In this document: positions 60,989 through 64,000 of the stretch, one piece after another
Layout: every line of letters begins with the position of its first letter
Position numbering within the stretch: position 1 is the first letter of the stretch
Assembly: GCF_900187975.1 (NCBI RefSeq)
Contig: NZ_FZPC01000003.1
Span: forward strand, 124,001-188,000
Direction: 5' to 3'
Source of the DNA: Pseudomonas delhiensis
GTDB taxonomy: Bacteria > Pseudomonadota > Gammaproteobacteria > Pseudomonadales > Pseudomonadaceae
Length of the DNA stretch: 64,000 nucleotides
Position numbers and translations under genes: made by a program
Notes under the pieces: model-generated
Seen by the model: only the letters and a program-made list of their open reading frames with translations
Told to the model about the DNA's origin: nothing
Databases searched by the model: none

Positions 60989-63900
60989 TCACCATGTGTC
61001 GATCAAAGGGCGCTTCTTGCCGGCGCGTTTCGCCGCTTTCGGCGTCGACGCCAGGCCACGCAGCAGCCAGCGGCGCGTCTCGGCCGGGTCGATGACGTCG
61101 TCGATCTCCAGGAAGCTGGCCATGTTCAGCCCCTTGCCGTGGCGATAGGCCGCAGCGACCATCTTGTCGAACAGCTTCTGCCGCTCCCCGGCGTCCTCCA
61201 TGGCCGCCAGCTCCTTGGCGTAGCCCAGCCGCACCGCGCCCTCCAGGCCCATGGCGCCGAACTCGCCGCTGGGCCAGGCGATGGTGAACAGCGAGGCGTG
61301 GAAGCTGCCGGCGGCCATGGCCATGGCGCCCAGGCCATAGCCCTTGCGCAGCACCACGGTGAAGAAGGGCACGCTCAGGCTGGCGGCGGTGACGAACATG
61401 CGCGAGACGTGGCGCACCGTGCCTTGTTTCTCGGCCTCCGGGCCGACCATGAAGCCTGGGGTGTCGCACAGCGACAGCATCGGCAGGTCGAAGGCGTCGC
61501 ACAGTTGCATGAAGCGCGCGGCCTTGTCGCCGGCCACGGCGTCGATGGCGCCGCCCAGGTGCGCGGGGTTGTTGGCGATCAGGCCGAAGGGCTTGCCTTC
61601 GATGCGCACCAGCGCGGTGATCATGCCCGGGGCGAACTGCCGGCGCAGCTCCAGCACCGAGCCTTCGTCGGCCAGGGTGGCGATGACCTGGCGCATGTCG
61701 TAGGCGCGCAGGCGGTTCTCCGGCACGGCGTGGCGCAGGTGGCGCTGGTCCGCGCATTGCCAGTCGGCGACCTCGCCCTGGAAGTAGGACAGGTACTGGC
61801 GGGCGATGCGCGTGGCCTCGGCCTCGTCCGCCACCAGCACGTCGATCACGCCGTTGGGGCCCTGTACGCTGCTCGGCCCGACTTCCTCGGCGGCGTAGCG
61901 GCCCAGGCCGCCGCCCTCGATCATCGCCGGGCCGGCCATGCCGATGCTGCTGTCGCGGGTGGCGATGATCACGTCGCAGCAGCCGAGCAGCGCGGCGTTG
62001 CCGGCGAAGCAGCGGCCGGAAACCACGCCCACCAGCGGCACCAGCCCGGAGAGCTTCGCCATGCCCATGAAGGTGGCGCAGTCCAGCCCGGCCACGCCCA
62101 GGTAGTCGCTGTCGCCAGGGCGCCCGCCGCCACCTTCGGCGTAGAGCACCAGCGGGATGCGCCACTGCTCGGCGAGTTGCAGCATGCGGTCGCTCTTCTT
62201 GTGGTTCATCACCCCCTGGGTGCCGGCGAACACCGTGTAGTCGTAGGCGATGGCCAGGCAGCGCGCGGCCTCCTCGCCGAACTGCGCGGCATTGACGCTG
62301 CCCAGGCCGGTGACCAGGCCGTCGGCCGGGCTGATCGCCTGCAGTTCCTCCAGGCTGCGCCGCCGCCGTTGCGCGGCGATGGCCAGGGCGCCGTACTCGA
62401 TGAAGCTGCCGGCATCCAGCAGGTCGGCGAGGTTTTCCCGGGCGCTGCGCTTGCCGGCGGCGTGGCGCTTGGCGATGGCTTCCGGGCGCCGCTCGTCGAG
62501 GCCGATGGCATGGCGTTCGAGGACTTCGGCGAGGTCGGCGCGGATGTGTCCGAGGTCCAGCTCGCTGGCCTGGCCTTCGTCCAGCGCGGCCACTTCCGCC
62601 GGCTCGACGAACAGCAGCGGCGCGCCTTCGTCGAGGCTGTCGCCCGGCTCGGCGGCCAGGCTGTGGACGATGCCGCTGGCGCTGGCCTTGACCTCGAATT
62701 CCATCTTCATGGCTTCGACGATGGCGATCACCTGGCCGCTGGCCACGGCGTCGCCGGGGGCGGCCAGCAGGCTGACCAGCACGCCGGCGCCGGGGGCGTT
62801 CAGGGCGAGGCAGCCGGGCGGTGCCGCGTGGCTGCGCGTGGCCTGTTCGCCGCCGACGCTGCCCAGCCAGCGGTGCGGGTGCTCGCCGCCGGCAAGCAGC
62901 TCCGCCAGGTGGCTCTCGATGAAGCGGGTGCTCACCTGGTTGCCCGCCAGTTCCGGGCGGTGCAGCAGGTTGAGCAGCAGCGGGATGTTGTTGGCCACGC
63001 CTTCGATGCGGAACTCGCAGAGTGCGCGGTAGGCCTTGCGCAGGGCCTGTGGATAATCCGCCGCCTGGACGATCAGCTTGGCCAGCAGCGAGTCGTAGCC
63101 GGCGCCGGTGCGGTAGCCGGGGTAGCCGTAGCCGTCCACCCGCAGGCCGGGGCCGCTGGGCGGCTGGTAGGCGGCCAATACGCCGCTGGCCGGTTGCGGG
63201 GTGCCGTCGGCGGCCAGGCTTTCCAGGTTGATCCGCAGTTGCAGGGCGAAGCCGCGCGGGGCGGGGATATCTGCCTGTTGCAAACCCAGTTCGGCCAGGC
63301 TGGCGCCGGCGGCGAGGCGCAACTGGGCCTGGACCAGGTCGATGCCGGTGATGGCCTCGGTGATGGTGTGTTCCACCTGCAGGCGCGGATTGGCTTCCAT
63401 GAACAGGAAGTCGCCGCTGTCCTCGTCGAGGAGGAATTCGAAGGTGCCCAGGCCGCGGTAGCGCACCGCTTCGGCCAGGCGCACCGCGGCGCTGGCGATG
63501 GCGCCGCGCAGGCGCGGGTGCAGGCCGGGGCTGGGGGCGATCTCCAGCAGCTTCTGGTTGCGCCGCTGCAGGCTGCAGTCGCGTTCCCACAGGTGGCTCA
63601 CCTGGCCGCTGCCGTCGCCGATGACCTGGATTTCGATGTGCCGGGCGTGCTCCACCAGGCGCTCGACGTAGAGCGCGTCGTTGCCGAAGGCCGCGCGGGC
63701 TTCCGACTGGCAGCGCGCATAGGCTTCGGCGATGTCCTCGCGCCGGCGCACCGCGCGCATGCCGCGCCCGCCGCCGCCGGCCAGGGCCTTGATCATCATG
63801 CCGGCGCCGCCGGGCAGCTGGGCGAAGAAGCGCCCGGCTTCCTCCAGGCTGGTGGCGCGGTTGGTGCCGGCGGCCAGGGCCACGCCGTGCTGGCTGGCCA

Positions 63901-64000
63901 GCTCGCGGGCGCGGGCCTTGTCGCCCAACTGCTCCAGGACTTCGGCGTCGGGGCCGACGAAGCGCAGGCCGGCCGCTTCGCAGCGGCGGGCGAACCCGGC
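60989..64000 (-). CDS. Fused acyl-CoA carboxylase (biotin carboxylase-BCCP-carboxyltransferase), 5' end outside window
   Basis: The 1003 visible residues carry three enzyme parts in one chain. First comes the rest of a biotin carboxylase (ATP-grasp GGGGRGM, ERDCSLQRRNQK, FMEANPRLQVEHT). Then a biotin carrier domain with EAMKME, and finally an AccD/PccB-type carboxyltransferase (GLVTGLGSVNA, SGRCFAGNAALLGCCD, GFMVGPEAEKQGT). The carboxylase N-terminus lies beyond the window, but coding continues in frame to base 64000 (GFARRCEAAGLRFVGPDAE). The acyl-CoA substrate is not identifiable. Confidence 0.92.
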   Translation of the reverse strand, partial: AGFARRCEAAGLRFVGPDAEVLEQLGDKARARELASQHGVALAAGTNRATSLEEAGRFFAQLPGGAGMMIKALAGGGGRGMRAVRRREDIAEAYARCQSEARAAFGNDALYVERLVEHARHIEIQVIGDGSGQVSHLWERDCSLQRRNQKLLEIAPSPGLHPRLRGAIASAAVRLAEAVRYRGLGTFEFLLDEDSGDFLFMEANPRLQVEHTITEAITGIDLVQAQLRLAAGASLAELGLQQADIPAPRGFALQLRINLESLAADGTPQPASGVLAAYQPPSGPGLRVDGYGYPGYRTGAGYDSLLAKLIVQAADYPQALRKAYRALCEFRIEGVANNIPLLLNLLHRPELAGNQVSTRFIESHLAELLAGGEHPHRWLGSVGGEQATRSHAAPPGCLALNAPGAGVLVSLLAAPGDAVASGQVIAIVEAMKMEFEVKASASGIVHSLAAEPGDSLDEGAPLLFVEPAEVAALDEGQASELDLGHIRADLAEVLERHAIGLDERRPEAIAKRHAAGKRSARENLADLLDAGSFIEYGALAIAAQRRRRSLEELQAISPADGLVTGLGSVNAAQFGEEAARCLAIAYDYTVFAGTQGVMNHKKSDRMLQLAEQWRIPLVLYAEGGGGRPGDSDYLGVAGLDCATFMGMAKLSGLVPLVGVVSGRCFAGNAALLGCCDVIIATRDSSIGMAGPAMIEGGGLGRYAAEEVGPSSVQGPNGVIDVLVADEAEATRIARQYLSYFQGEVADWQCADQRHLRHAVPENRLRAYDMRQVIATLADEGSVLELRRQFAPGMITALVRIEGKPFGLIANNPAHLGGAIDAVAGDKAARFMQLCDAFDLPMLSLCDTPGFMVGPEAEKQGTVRHVSRMFVTAASLSVPFFTVVLRKGYGLGAMAMAAGSFHASLFTIAWPSGEFGAMGLEGAVRLGYAKELAAMEDAGERQKLFDKMVAAAYRHGKGLNMASFLEIDDVIDPAETRRWLLRGLASTPKAAKRAGKKRPLIDTW

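Overview
The window looks like chromosomal DNA of a high-GC Pseudomonas, close to the P. aeruginosa / P. nitroreducens side of the genus. Support comes from the very high GC, a tmRNA encoding the tag ANDDNYALAA, GTAGGAGCG-type REP elements, and many proteins that match P. aeruginosa families from memory (CioAB, FprB, RadA, MapZ, CstA, the gluconate genes, OprD). No complete mobile element, rRNA, tRNA or CRISPR array was seen.

Layout. 0-2.1 kb: iron-responsive surface signalling (Fur box, FecI sigma factor, FecR regulator, start of a TonB receptor). 2.2-7.3 kb: betaine/choline transporter, a small lipoprotein, an unusual sigma-54 activator-like ATPase, and MetQ. 7.7-10.4 kb: the cyanide-insensitive quinol oxidase CioAB plus a small DUF2474 subunit, preceded by an ANR-like box and followed by a strong terminator. 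10.5-18.1 kb: an MFS exporter, then a five-gene operon for a Tat-exported molybdenum hydroxylase (large subunit, 2Fe-2S subunit, triheme cytochrome c, XdhC and MocA maturation factors). 18.1-31 kb: VapBC, RlmG, FprB, a TerC/CorC membrane protein, MscL, two YdcH-like proteins, RadA, the c-di-GMP adaptor MapZ, a DUF3015 protein, CstA-YbdD and a COG0523 GTPase, separated by large REP clusters.

31.2-44.1 kb holds the most unusual part: a cytochrome P450 with its own FAD reductase and flavodoxin, a gamma-glutamylamide synthetase-like glutamine synthetase, two class I glutamine amidotransferases, an aldehyde dehydrogenase, an APC permease, a soluble Cache sensor, a solute-binding protein without signal peptide and a FadR-type GntR regulator. 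I read it as a catabolic cluster for an amine that is glutamylated, oxidised by the P450, deglutamylated and oxidised to an acid. A shared TAT-N4-TCATA motif lies in three of its promoter regions. A 235-bp tandem amplification of REP DNA sits inside it.

44.3-50.5 kb: YceH, a small protein and the gluconate regulon (LacI-type GntR, GntK, GntP, GapN-like dehydrogenase) with three copies of a GACAGCGCTGTC-type operator. 50.8-55.3 kb: a membrane GGDEF/EAL protein with a degenerate GGDEM site and an OprD-family porin. 55.7-58.4 kb is AT-richer accessory DNA next to the ssrA 3' end: a FlxA-like protein, a lipoprotein, an orphan WapI-type immunity protein and a divergent phage-like regulator pair with palindromic operators. 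58.5-64 kb: ssrA, a DJ-1/PfpI protein, a CaCA-family exchanger under a yybP-ykoY manganese riboswitch, and a fused biotin-dependent acyl-CoA carboxylase that runs off the window edge.
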